This document shows positions 34,638-45,115 of a stretch of DNA of 64,000 bases, piece after piece (position 1 is the stretch's first letter; each line of letters opens with the position of its first letter). Position numbers and translations under genes: made by a program. Under the pieces are notes generated by a model. It was not told where the DNA came from. It searched no databases and worked only from the letters and a program-made list of their open reading frames with translations. Source of the stretch: Hydrangea macrophylla (Eukaryota; Streptophyta; Magnoliopsida; Cornales; Hydrangeaceae); the NCBI GenBank assembly GCA_033977485.1, contig CM066983.1, forward strand, positions 64,714,010 to 64,778,009, given 5' to 3'.

Positions 34638-37600
34638 AACGGAGGATTGCTTCAAGTTGAAAATAGCAATCGAGAAGCTGATCGAGCAGGGCCATCTCGC
34701 CGAGTTTGTCACAGCAGACAGGCGACCCCGACAGGATGCCCGAGCTCCCAGTCAGCCCCCTCCACCGCACGGCCACATCAACGTAATCTCCGGAGGAACA
34801 TCTGGCGGAGGTGATTCACAGTCGGCACGGAAGAGGCACGCCCGAGCATCCCGAGCGGATGTATGGCAGGTCCAATCCACCGGCCCCTCACCAACTGACG
34901 TTCTGACATTCTCATCCGATGATGTACAGGGCCTCCACTGTCCCCACGACGACCCGCTGGTAGTGACACTGTCTATAGCAAACTACATGGTCCAAAGGGT
35001 ACTGGTTGACACGGGCAGCTCGTCGGATATAATGTTCGCAGCGGCATTCGACCAACTCGGGATCGATCGAGATCGACTTCGGCCAGTCGCTACTCCCCTG
35101 GTTGGATTCAACGGCTCTAGCACCCAACCGCTCGGCACGATCGAACTCCCGGTACTCATGGGGACCTATCCACAACAGGTTTCCCTGCTCACCAATTTCG
35201 TGATAGTGGATGCCCCATCGGCCTACAACGTCATCCTTGGGAGGCCGACCCTCAACAGAGCACGAGCAGTTGTCTCCACATACAGCCTAACCGTAAAATT
35301 CCCGACTCCTCAGGGACCGGGATGCTTGCGAGGAGATCAGACCACAGCTCGGAGTTGTTATGTTAGCTCGTTGCGACGGGGGGCAATCACCGAGACTCTG
35401 AATGTCCAAGAAATGGATCCCCGGGACCCGAGGGACATGATAGGGCCGATGGAAGAATTGGAGCAAGTTGTGCTGGATCCGGAGCACCCGGATCGGACGA
35501 TCAACGTAGGCGCGTTGCTGGAGCCTGCCTTGAAAGAAAAATTGGTCCAGTTCCTGAAGCAAAACCAGGATGTCTTTGCGTGGAGTCATGAGGACATGCC
35601 CGGGATTGATCCCCGAGTGATGTCCCATCACCTCAATGTTAGCCCAGACTGCCGTCCGGTAAAGCAGAAGAGAAGGGGCATGGCGTCCGAAAGGCAAAAA
35701 GCTGTAAGTGAGGAGGTAGAGAAGCTATTAAAAGCTGGCTCCATCCGGGAGGTCCACTACCCCGACTGGCTAGCCAACGTTGTTCTAGTCAAGAAGAGCA
35801 ATGGCAAGTGGAGGATGTGTGTGGACTTCACCGACCTCAACAAGGCCTGTCCTAAGGACTGTTATCCGTTGCCCAGGATAGACCTCCTTGTTGATTCAAC
35901 GGCAGGCCACTCACTCCTGTCGTTCATGGATGCCTACTCGGGGTACAATCAGATCAGCATGTACCCCGGGGATGAAGAGAAGACAACGTTCATCACCGAC
36001 CAAGGCACGTACTGTTACAGGGTCATGCCCTTCGGCCTTAAGAACGCCGGGGCTACATACCAGCGCTTGGTCAACTTCATGTTCAAAGATCTTATCGGAA
36101 AGTCCATGGAGGTATACGTGGACGATCTCCTGGTCAAGAGCCGAGATGAACCCGATCACCTGGAGCATCTGGCCGGGGCCTTCAGTATTTTGAGAAAATT
36201 CAGGATGAGGTTGAACCCGGCCAAGTGCACCTTTGGGGTCTCATCCGGGAAGTTCCTCGGTCATCTGGTCAGCAGACGGGGAATAGAGGCAAACCCTGAC
36301 AAAATCCAGGCCATCATCAACATGCGGTCACCCAAGTCAACAAAGGAAGTTCAGAGCTTAGCCGGACGGGTGGCCGCACTGAATAGATTCGTTTCCAGAG
36401 CAACTGATCGTTGCCTACCATTCTTTAAAATCCTCCGTAAAGCTTTTCAATGGTCGGAGGAGTGCGAGGAGGCGTTCCAGGAGCTTAAGAGATACCTGGC
36501 CTCTCCACCTCTACTCACGACACCTACGGCCGGAGAGGAACTATTCCTTTACCTGGCGGTGTCACCATCGGCAGTCAGCTCAGCACTTATTTGGGAAGAA
36601 CACGGGATACAGTTCCCAGTGTATTACACTAGCCGAGCGCTGCAGGGCGCAGAAAGCTGGTACTCTCGCATCGAGAAACTAGCCTTCGCTCTCATTACCT
36701 CGGCCCGAAGGCTTCGCCCTTACTTCCAGGCCCATGCCATCGTAGTACTGACAGACCAACCCCTCCGCAAAATTCTCTCTCGGCCGGATACATCCGGAAG
36801 GCTCGTTAAATGGGCTTTGGAATTGGAGGAGTTTGAGGTGACTTACCGGCCGCGGACGGCCATCAAGGGACAAGCCGTCGCAGACTTTCTGCTCGAGTTT
36901 ACATATCCCGAAGACTCGGGAGAAGAACCCGAGCCTGCGGCCTTACCGCCGGGGTTGCAATCCGGCGTCCCTACTTGGGTACTTCATGTCGACGGCTCCT
37001 CTAACCAACAAGGTAGTGGTGCCGGGATCATCTTGACTACCCCCGACGGAATCCAGCTGGAATACGCTTTGAGATTTGGGTTTCGTGCCTCCAACAACGA
37101 GGCCGAATACGAAGCCCTCCTGGTCGGGTTACAATTAGCCATTTCAATGAGTGCACAACAAGTTAAGAGCTACAGCGACTCTCAGCTCGTGGTTAATCAG
37201 GTAAACCAGGAGTACGAAGCGCGGGAAGACAGCATGATAGCCTACTTAGCCCTCGTCCGGACGGTTTCCAAACAACTCCGTGGATTTTTTATCACCCGGA
37301 TACCTAGAGAAGAAAACACCAGGGCTGACCGGCTTGCTCGCCTCGCATCGTCAGCTGAGTCAGACTTGCCCGGGATAAGAATACAATTCTTACCCGAGCC
37401 GAGTGTGATCAACCCAGGGGGCATGGAGGTCGACCCGGTTACCCTGGAAACTAGTTGGATGGATCCAATCGTGACATTCTTGACGACAGGAAGGCTACCG
37501 GATGAGAAAGAGGAAGCAAGACGGGTCAAGTACCGAGCAGCACGATATCATGTCCTAGACGGTGTCCTTTATAAAAGGGGGTTCACCATCCCGTACCTTC

Positions 37601-38692
37601 GTTGTGTCCATCCTACGCAAGTTCAAGCAATACTGTACGAAATTCACGAAGGCGTGTGCGGGAACCACGTAGGGAGTCGGACACTCTCAAGAAAGGCCCT
37701 ACTACAGGGGTACTACTGGCCAACCATGGCCCGGGATTCGCAGGAGTACGTTCGAAGGTGTGACAAGTGCCAACGGTACTCTCCCATGATAAACCAACCA
37801 GGAGAACTTCAGACACCGGTCCAAAGCCCTTGGCCATTCGCCCAATGGAGAATCGACATCGTTGGTCCCTTACCAACGGGGAAGGGGCAGGTCAAGTTTG
37901 CTGTGATAGCCGTTGACTACTTCACAAAATGGGCGGAGGCCGAGCCCCTGGCAACAATAACCGAGAGGAAGATGGAACATTTTGTGGAGAGAAATATCCT
38001 TAGCAGGTTCGGTATTCCGCGAGTCCTGATTAGCGACAATGGAAGACAGTTTGATACACCCGTCTTTAGACAGTTCTGCTCGGACTATGGAATATTGAAC
38101 CACTACTCTTCTCCTGAGCACCCACAAGCTAATGGTCAGGCCGAAGTAACCAACCGTACGATTTTGCAGTCGATTAAGACGAGGCTCGAAGGTGCTAAAG
38201 GCCTGTGGGCCGACGAACTCCCAGCCCTTCTGTGGGCCTACCGTACCACACCCCGGGCGGCAACAGGCGAAACCCCGTTTTTCCTTGACTTATGGTTTCG
38301 AGGCAGTAGTCCCCACGGAGCTCGGGCTACCCACATACCGGGTGGCCACCTTCAATGACCCAGATAATGGAGAGGCCCTCAGGACGGAACTAGACCTGGT
38401 CGAGGAGAAAAGAGACCAAGCCTATCTCAAGGTGGCAGCTTACAAGCAAAGGGTCTCACGGTATTACAATAGTAAGGTGAAGCATCGTAGTTTCCAGGTT
38501 GGGGACCTTGTTCTTAAAGCAGTGAACCAGTCAACCCGAGTCCCAAGCCATGGGAAGTTGGGAGCAAACTGGGAAGGACCATATACAGTCACTCGGGTCA
38601 ACCGACCAGGAACCTACTGGCTACAAAGTATGGATGGGCACGACCTCAGTCACCCCTGGAACGTACAACATCTCCGCAAGTACTATCAGTAG
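34616..38692 (+). pseudogene. pol: protease, RT, RNase H, archaeal-type RNase H, integrase
   Basis: The main open frame runs to 38358 and then changes frame at a T run (38278-38282), with the end at 38692. Residue numbers count from 34657. Protease active site VDTGSSSDIM has Asp118; RT carries CVDFTDLNKACPKD, FMDAYSGYNQI and YVDD at 487-490. A first RNase H/connection region follows, then a second, archaeal-like RNase H with DGSSNQQGSGAG (Asp779), NNEAEYEALL (Glu815) and YSDSQLVV (Asp841). Integrase has a His/Cys zinc motif from His997 (CDKCQR end) and the DDE triad Asp1067, Asp1127 and Glu1163 with 35-residue spacing. All catalytic residues look intact. The two RNase H domains are typical of Tat elements. 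Both frame changes are single extra Ts in T runs. Confidence 0.92.
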
Positions 38693-38840
38693 CACATAGC
38701 TACGGGAGTCTAGTGTTATGAGGAGAATTCTTTTTCTACGTAGCCTTGATAGGACAATTGTTACAGATTGTTATTTTTTGAATAAAATGGAAAGTTTGCT
38801 TTGAAACATTATTCCCTTCGGTACATCAGGCTTACCCAAA
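38693..38840 (+). other. Post-pol spacer
   Basis: Short AT-rich linker; AATAAAATGGAAAG at 38780 is a possible polyadenylation context for gag-pol RNA. Confidence 0.4.
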
Positions 38841-38930
38841 AGACCTCGGGCCTAACCCCGAGGCACCAAAATACCTCGGGCCTAACCCCGAGGCACCAAA
38901 AGACCTCGGGCCTAACCCCGAGGCACCAAA
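38841..38930 (+). repeat. 30-bp tandem repeat, three copies, hairpin-forming
   Basis: Three consecutive 30-bp units. Each holds CCTCGGGCCTAACCCCGAGG, whose ends pair into a GC-rich stem. The only change is one dinucleotide in the middle unit. Confidence 0.95.
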
Positions 38931-38931
38931 A

Positions 38932-39400
38932 GGACCCTGCAACCACCCATGTTCCAGGTCGGTTTCCTATGGTCGATCCCCAACACGCCCCCTCCTTAAC
39001 AGGAGCCCTGGGGGCAAAAGGGTCCTACACCTAAACAGGAAATTAACTAAAGCTATGCTTAGGTCCAGCCGACGATGGGGCCAAACCCCTAGGTGGCCAG
39101 CGATGGCAAGCTTCAAAAGGACCCTGCAACCACCTATGTTCCAGGTCGGTTTCCTATGGTCGATCCCCAACACGCCCCCTCCTTAACAGGAGCCCTGGGG
39201 GCAAGAGGGTTCCATACCTAAACAGGAAATTAACTAAAGTTTCGCCTAGGTCCAGCCAGCGATGGGGCCAAAACCCCTAGGTGGCCAACGATGGCAAGCT
39301 TCAAATGCTCCTGCAACCACCCATGTTCCAGGTCGATTCCCTACGGCCATTCAGTCCCGTACTCCCGCACTCCTGCCTTAGCAAAATGCTTGGGGGGCAG
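38932..39400 (+). repeat. 187-bp tandem repeat, about 2.5 copies
   Basis: CTGCAACCACC at 38937, 39124 and 39311 marks units exactly 187 bp apart. The first two are nearly identical (GGTCGATCCCCAACACGCCC, AGGAGCCCTGGGGGCAA); the third is diverged and partial. It lies between pol and the 3' end of the first antisense gene. Confidence 0.9.
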
Positions 39401-39703
39401 GGGACAGGAGGACAAAGGGTAACGCTAAGGCCAAAACAGGGAATTATATCATTCGACTAGGTGTTCTGTGGGTTACGGTCCTAAAGCATTTGCTAAGGCA
39501 GATGTTAGGTTGGCCAAGGCCGTACGGATACTAGCAAAAGTTAAAAGCACAGTACAACAAAATTAACGGAAGGATAACCTCAAGGGCCTTTTCATTAATT
39601 AAAATGAGTGTACAAAGCTTGGGGGGCAATTGTAGTAGCCTCCCCGAAAAATAAAAGTCTACAAACGATAAAAGCAAATAAGCAGGAAGGAGAGACAGGG
39701 AAG
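39401..39703. other. Convergent 3' region of pol and antisense gene 1
   Basis: No coding is seen. The part 39611-39655 (GTACAAAGC, CAATTGTAGTAGCCTCCCCG) resembles 42583-42630 beyond the stop of antisense gene 2, so it is probably the shared 3' untranslated sequence of the two antisense genes. Confidence 0.6.
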
Positions 39704-42091
39704 TCAGTTTTCCGCATTAATCACGTTCTCGGTCTCCCCGGCCTGTTCCCCCGGAATGGTAAGTCCCTCCTCCGCTAAGCCTCCCTCCGGGGTAAGCTCG
39801 GTGGCCTCAACAACGACCACAGGATCTCCAACGGCCGCAAGCCCCTCGCCAGCAGCTGGAGCTTCACCGAGTCCGGGATCCGCACCGATGTCCCAGTAAT
39901 CCGAGTCGATCCCCACGTAGGCCGAGAGGACCCACTCGGGATGGTCCCGAGCTACCCGCCGCTTCAGATCCTCATAACCTTGGAAGAAGCCATCGTCAAA
40001 AGCTCCCTCCAAGGCCTCTGTGAAGGCGCCTCGGTCACCGCCTTAGCCTGGGCGTCGGCTGCCGCGATGAGGGCCCGGGAAGTTTCCAGTTCGGCCAAAG
40101 CCGCTGCCAGGTTCGCCTGAGCCGCCCCTAAGCTCAAGGCCAGCGACTTCGTCTTGCTCGTCTCCACGGCCAGGGCAGCTTTTGCTACTTGCAGCTCTTT
40201 CCGTTCCTCAGAAAGGGCGGCTTCAGCGGCGCCCACCTTCTCGGCCAGGGATGAGTGGACGGATTCAGATCCCGCAGCTATGCAGCCAACCTACGGCAGG
40301 AGAACACACATCGGTTAAACAAGTAATAAGTGCAGGGCAAGTCCGCGTTTAAAACAAAAAGAAGCAGAACACTCACCAGGTGGGAGACGCTATATAGCCA
40401 TCCTTGGATCCCTTGGGGGGTTAGCTCGGCACACGCTGTCACCTGGCTTGGCGCGAGGCAGGGCCTGAGTCTCTCCCGGGCCTCGTCATGCCCGCCCGGG
40501 GGCAAACCCGATGGAACATCAGCCCTGGGCACGGGGTCTTCAACAGCCGGCCTGGGGGGAACCGATGTCCCTACGGGACTTGGACGGGTATTGGTCCCGT
40601 GGCGAATGCGCCTGAGTGGGCGGTCGCCGCCTGGAACCTCGGTGGCCGGCCTCTTTCCTTGGGCGATTGCCACCCGAGCAGCAGCAGTGGCGGTAGCGGC
40701 GACCTGTCTCTCCCGCAACTGATCCAAGTTGCGTTTGGGAGCCATTTCTGTAGAAACAAAGATCGTACGATCAAAGGTGCAAGGGGCAGAAATAGTACAA
40801 GTACATGTTACTGGGACACTTACCAGGGATGATGGGTGTAAAGCTGGGGGCTGGAATAGGCGGCTCAGGGGAATATCTAGCGATGAACCCTCTCGACCGG
40901 GACAGCACGTTCCAGATGCTGACTGGCAACTTCGCTAGCTTCAAGATCCTGGCTTGGCACGCCTCAGGAATTTCTGGGGGTTTAGTTGATCCCGCTGTAA
41001 AAAAAAAAAAAAAAAAGAAAACTTGTCAACAATCCACTGTGTTCCGGATAGATCGAGATAGCAGATAAGGTCGGAAGGGCGGTCTTACCCTTCAACTCCC
41101 TGGCCCAGGATGTCCTCAACTGGCTCCCCGGAGCCATGTCACAGAGACGAAGGATAGACACCTGGAAGAATTTTCCCTTCCACCCTTTATTATTACTAGG
41201 GCAGTTGTCAATGATTTTCCTGCCCGGACGGGCAGAGAACGAGAAAAACCCTAACTCATTATGCACAGGGAATGGCCCGTAAGCCCAAAGGAACTCCTGT
41301 AGGGTAAGATCATACCCGAACGCCTGGGGCCACAATGATATACACCCCATCAAGAACCTCCACCCGTTGGGAGCCAACTGACCGGGAGCGATGTCCAGAA
41401 AAATCAATATGTCCCGAGCCACCGGGTGAAGCGGAAGTCGGAGGCCCGCCATCATAGCGTCCTCAAACAGGGTGACGAACCCTGACTGATATAGGTGCGC
41501 GCCGCCGGAATTTACGGCTAGGGCGCAACCGTCAGGAAGGGAGTACCTCTCCCTAATCCGGCGAAGGTCTCCAGAGTGAAGAACAGAAAAGGTGGACTCA
41601 CAAGCGAAGACCGTGCGGTCGGTCCCCTCAGGCAGCTCGTCGCCTAAACCCCTCGAAACGGAGGCGACAGGGGCCTCCTCAGAAGACTGACTACTGGACA
41701 GGCGAATGGGGATCCAGGCCCCGCTTTGGTGGTCGGACGGGGATTCCGGGAGCTGGCCTTGGCTAGCACCAGGGGACCCCGACCGATACTGCTCACTCTC
41801 CGATCTCGACGCGGAATTGAAGCCGGAGTGCTCCATCTCTGGCCCTCCGGCAGGAAGGAACCGACACAAAGGACGACTCGCGAAGGGATCGGAAACCCCG
41901 AGCCTGATATACAGGGGGGGCAGGGTTACTAACCTGAATGGTAGCAAGTAGATGCTCCGCAGCACCAGGTAGCACTCTCTCAGAACAACGCAAGGAACAC
42001 CCGTCCGGTTCAAGTGAGTTAGGGTTCCACCTGACTCGAAAAACGCACCGAATCTGAGAAGGAAGAAATCCCACTCCCGCTCAAACCCCAC
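39704..42091 (-). CDS. Antisense gene 1 of the Tat/Retand element (Transposase_28-like, spliced)
   Basis: Four exons on minus: 42091-41089, 40994-40824, 40747-40377 and 40290-39704. All three introns have GT...AG borders (GTAAGAC/TTACAG, GTAAGTG/CTACAG, GTGAGTG/CGTAG), and the coding frames join correctly over each. The N-terminal 130 residues are variable. The globular domain (RIRERYSLPDGCAL, GAHLYQSGFVTLFEDAM, FLMGCISLWPQAFGYDLT) fits the plant 'putative gypsy type transposon' family (I believe PF04195). Exon 3 adds a basic segment (MAPKRNLDQLRERQ). Exon 4 is an Ala/Glu-rich coiled coil followed by an acidic tail. One reading-frame change near 40025 breaks the last exon. Its function is unknown. 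A TATA box lies at 42207 and a G-box at 42288. Confidence 0.8.
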
Positions 42092-42206
42092 AAGGTTCGT
42101 TCTCTCCAGTTTCGCTTCGAAAGGAAAAAGGAACAGGGAAGAGAAGAAAGAAAGATCAGAGAGAAGAGAATCAGGAGGGTGCGCAGGAGGTGGGGCGAGT
42201 GCTTCT

Positions 42207-42293
42207 TATATAAAAGACCTCGAACGGCCCAGATCAGAACAGATCCAGCGGTCCAGAAGACATCCCGCCCAAAACCGTCGCTTCGGTCACGTG
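42207..42293 (-). promoter_or_regulatory. Promoter region of antisense gene 1 (TATA and G-box)
   Basis: TATATA at 42207-42212 (TTTTATATAAGAAGC on minus) lies about 115 bp before the ATG. The palindromic G-box CACGTG at 42288-42293 is about 81 bp further upstream. The stretch is alignable with the promoter of antisense gene 2: CGAACGG, AGCGGT, CCCGCC, TTCGG-CACGTGGGG and GCATTAA are kept in order. Confidence 0.7.
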
Positions 42294-42666
42294 GGGAGAC
42301 GCCTCAAAAGGCGCGCGCATTAAGTACACGTAAAGACGTTTCCGTTGGCTTGTGAACGGTTTGGTTACGCCCACGTCTCCATTCGTTAGGATCTAACCTG
42401 ACCAACGGTTGGTTGACGCGTGGTAGCAGCGGTCCAGGCCCGAGCAACCATAGCCCGGGCGCATTTGCGAGCCGGTCGGGAATTAACCTCACAGAGTTGT
42501 ACAGAATTGATACACAGTTCAAAGGACTTAATGAAGGAAAAAGATGGCCTCAGGGACCTTTTTATTTCTATAAAAGGAAAACTGTACAAAGACGGGAGCA
42601 ATTATAGTAGCCTTCCCGGTAAAAGAAGAAAAAAAAATAAACATATATATGCAAACAAAAGTGCCC
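42294..42666. other. Spacer between the two antisense genes
   Basis: It holds the far upstream part of gene 1's control region and, at 42583-42630, the 3' untranslated sequence of gene 2 (CTGTACAAAG, AATTATAGTAGCC). No other gene is seen. Confidence 0.6.
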
Positions 42667-43761
42667 TTAAGGTCTTTGGCCCTTCAAAGCCTTGACCTCC
42701 TCTTCCAGGGCAGCCACCTTCGCCGTCAGCCCCTCTACGGCCAGCTCCAGGGCGTGGACATCCACCCCCCGCAGGGCGGAATCCATCTGCAGCTCGGCGC
42801 CCATCTTCTCCACCGCCTGCAAGCGTTCTTCCATGTTCACGAGAGAGAAATCCGACCATGAGCCCGGCATGCGGGGACCGGTGAATATTTCCGGTCGGCT
42901 CCTCTTCGGTGGGGGCTGAGGCTCTTCTTCGACCTCCTTCTCCTTGCCCTTTCTGGACGGGCCCGGTGGCGGGCTTACATCCTCAGATGAGGAGGAGTCA
43001 TTGCTGGTGGACAAGGTGACCGCCCCCTCGGGTTGGCCCGTCCTGCTGGCCGGGCGCGCCCCGGTCGCCATCGACCGGGTATAGCGGCGCGATCCAGATG
43101 CCGCAACGGCAGCGGTTGCAGAAGACGGTCCGACGCCCGAATTCTCTGCAGGTCTCCCTGCCAGATAGGAGAACGACATGCCGGCCTCAATGGCTTGGTC
43201 GAAAGCCTCCATGTCATCCTCGGAAGGGACGACTCCACGAAGGGCGGTGAAAGCCTGTTTGCAGTGATCGGGATTATAATCCGCAGGAGGATAAAGACCG
43301 TCATTCTCCACCCAGTTGCCGGCAACCATGACCCAAGGGTACCGTTGCCAGTTCTTGTTTGGGAAGTCTAGACCTCGAACAAGATCTTTTCCCTCAGTCT
43401 TGGGGCGGAAGTAGGGGCCTCCGTTGTCAATACCCAGTATATAACACCTCGCGACGTCGGCGGCCCGGAGAAATAACCCCAGTCGCTCGTTCAGCGCCGA
43501 AATCCCCCATAAGAGGCGGGCAACGTTTGGTCGGCATTTGTGTAGTGGAATCTGCAACCCCTGAAGAAGGTCGCAGAAGGAGACCGGCAGAGGAAAGCGT
43601 AATCCCACGATGAGCAGCAGATAGCTGCTAATGAGGAAGAAAGGAGGGGCTACTTCTTCTCCTTCAACGAATGGATGGATCACCACGTCCTCGGGAACTT
43701 GGCAATCTTCTCGGAATGCCCTAAGCCCCTCGTCTGATGTTAGGTCAATGTGTGAGGCCAT
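42667..43761 (-). CDS. Antisense gene 2 of the Tat/Retand element (Transposase_28-like, intact)
   Basis: A single uninterrupted ORF of 364 residues starts MASHIDLTSDEGLRAF. The globular part (residues about 20-185) has FFLISSYLLLIVGLRFPLP, LHKCRPNVARLLWGI, FRPKTEGKDLVRG and WVMVAGNWVENDGLYPP, again the plant gypsy-associated Transposase_28-like pattern. A Ser/Pro-rich linker contains a nuclear-localisation-like patch (KGKEKEVEEEPQPPPKRSR). The C-terminal 70 residues form a heptad-like coiled coil (VEGLTAKVAALEEEVKALKG). The layout of globular domain, linker and coiled coil is the same as in gene 1. Its own TATA box is at 43880. The role is not known; nuclear location and self-association are inferences. 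No introns are needed. Confidence 0.85.
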   Translation of the reverse strand: MASHIDLTSDEGLRAFREDCQVPEDVVIHPFVEGEEVAPPFFLISSYLLLIVGLRFPLPVSFCDLLQGLQIPLHKCRPNVARLLWGISALNERLGLFLRAADVARCYILGIDNGGPYFRPKTEGKDLVRGLDFPNKNWQRYPWVMVAGNWVENDGLYPPADYNPDHCKQAFTALRGVVPSEDDMEAFDQAIEAGMSFSYLAGRPAENSGVGPSSATAAVAASGSRRYTRSMATGARPASRTGQPEGAVTLSTSNDSSSSEDVSPPPGPSRKGKEKEVEEEPQPPPKRSRPEIFTGPRMPGSWSDFSLVNMEERLQAVEKMGAELQMDSALRGVDVHALELAVEGLTAKVAALEEEVKALKGQRP

Positions 43762-43879
43762 TTGGTGCAGATAAAAGTTTGGAAAGGCAAAGACAGCAGA
43801 GGATAGGAGGCTCGGAGAGTTTGCTCAGGCGATTCAGCTGGTGTTGTGTAGTGAAGAAGCAAGGATAAATAGTGCTCCT

Positions 43880-43964
43880 TATATAAGCAGCACGAACGGT
43901 TGGGATCCAATCTGATCGAGCGGTTCACGTACTCTCCCGCCGAAACTGTCGTTTCGGGCACGTG
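43880..43964 (-). promoter_or_regulatory. Promoter region of antisense gene 2 (TATA and G-box)
   Basis: TATATA at 43880-43885 (GCTTATATAAGGAGCAC on minus) is about 120 bp before the ATG. The G-box CACGTG is at 43959-43964, 79 bp from the TATA, nearly the same spacing as in gene 1. The intervening words match in order those of gene 1's promoter. Confidence 0.7.
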
Positions 43965-44273
43965 GGGCGTCGCCTCAGAAAGCGTGAGCATTAAATGTGG
44001 GATGTGATAGTCTGGTTGCCAGCTGGACGATTCAGTTACCTCTTAAACTGGATGCTTTGAGCCCGAACTATGCTTGTAACCAGTAGGCACGTGGCGTCGG
44101 GGATCTTAGGCCTGTACAGCTACCGCTCGGTCCTTGCGCCGCCGGGTCGTCCCGTGTTAGCCGTGGTCCGGTGGGGGACCTGGGCCTTTTCCCGGACGGT
44201 CTATGAAGGGCGTTCTTAATTTTCCGACCTCATCTGATAAAGCGTCATCTCAGCTCTGAAAATGGGGGGCAGC
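43965..44273 (+). other. Region up to the polypurine tract
   Basis: No gene. The polypurine tract GAAAATGGGGGGCAGC at 44258-44273 directly precedes the 3' LTR and would prime plus-strand DNA synthesis. Confidence 0.75.
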
Positions 44274-44884
44274 TGATATGTCCAGAAATATCTTGTAATT
44301 GCCTAACCGCCACGTGTTCAGCTAATGACCCGGGGAAGCCGGATTTGAGGCATGGAGCCCACGCTCCCGAGGGATGCTGCAGTTGCCAACCGAGATACTC
44401 GGGCGGTCGTAGTGAGGCCCTGAGGATCACGGCATCAATCACGTTTCCCCTCAATTCGTTACACAGCTGTCGCTCTATCAAGAGAATCAGTGGTTTCCTT
44501 AACTACTTAGGAAACTCACCAAATATTGGGCAAATCTATTGTGATTAGATTAGGCTTCCTAATCTCGTAAAACTTACCATGTAAAGGTGGACTCTTACAC
44601 TTATAAAAGAGCCCACCTACCCTCTCAAAGGGGATCCGAGTATCAACTCTCTAAGCAAATACACCTTAGAGAAATCACCAACATACACGCATACACCCAG
44701 CTGGTATTACTGGTAGTGCCGCCCCACTTTGTTGGCTCATCAGGCCGCCGGTGATCTGCTAGTGAACGCGCATAGACGCAACCGTGGACGTAGGTCACCT
44801 CATTAACGGGGCCGAACCACACACAAACCTTCTGTGATCTCGTTTTCTTCTTAAAATTGCCCTCACCAGTTTCCGGCATCATCA
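44274..44884 (+). repeat. 3' LTR of the young Tat/Retand element
   Basis: 611 bp, identical to the 5' LTR except for one base (44699). It is followed by the target duplication CTATG. Confidence 0.95.
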
Positions 44885-45115
44885 CTATGTATGACTTCAC
44901 ACAGTTATCATGAAAATGGTAGACAATAAAAGTTAAACAAATCAACTAAACAAAGCACAAAGCTCACACATAACAGAGAAACAGATGTAGCACATACTCA
45001 ACCTAAATCTCAACCCAAGAAGATTCGCAGTCCTATAGCTCTGAACAAACACAGTAATCCACATTCCGAGGATCACCTAGACTCGCTAAGCTAACCTTAG
45101 GCTCTGATACCAAAC
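44885..45115 (-). other. Internal part of the large non-coding element (5' side) with tRNA-Met primer site
   Basis: TGGTATCAGAGCC on minus (45112-45100) is the complement of an initiator tRNA-Met 3' end, three bases from the LTR end. The remaining about 210 bp is leader without ORF. Confidence 0.8.

Larger units (their letters stand above)
32409..44884 (+). mobile_element. Young Tat/Retand-type Ty3/gypsy retrotransposon with two antisense genes
   Basis: This is a full-length element of 12,476 bp with 611-bp LTRs, target duplication CTATG (32404-32408 and 44885-44889), primer site at 33021, polypurine tract before 44274, gag-pol on plus and two genes on minus between pol and the 3' LTR. The two LTRs differ at a single position by my reading (G at 32834, A at 44699). 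Dual RNase H domains and the antisense ORFs place it in the Tat lineage. The gag-pol frame has one stop and two one-base frame changes, so this copy may be defective or the sequence may contain errors there. Confidence 0.95.

Noticed and set aside
38841..39400. CRISPR array
   Set aside because: Repeats are contiguous tandem units without unique spacers, in a plant retroelement.
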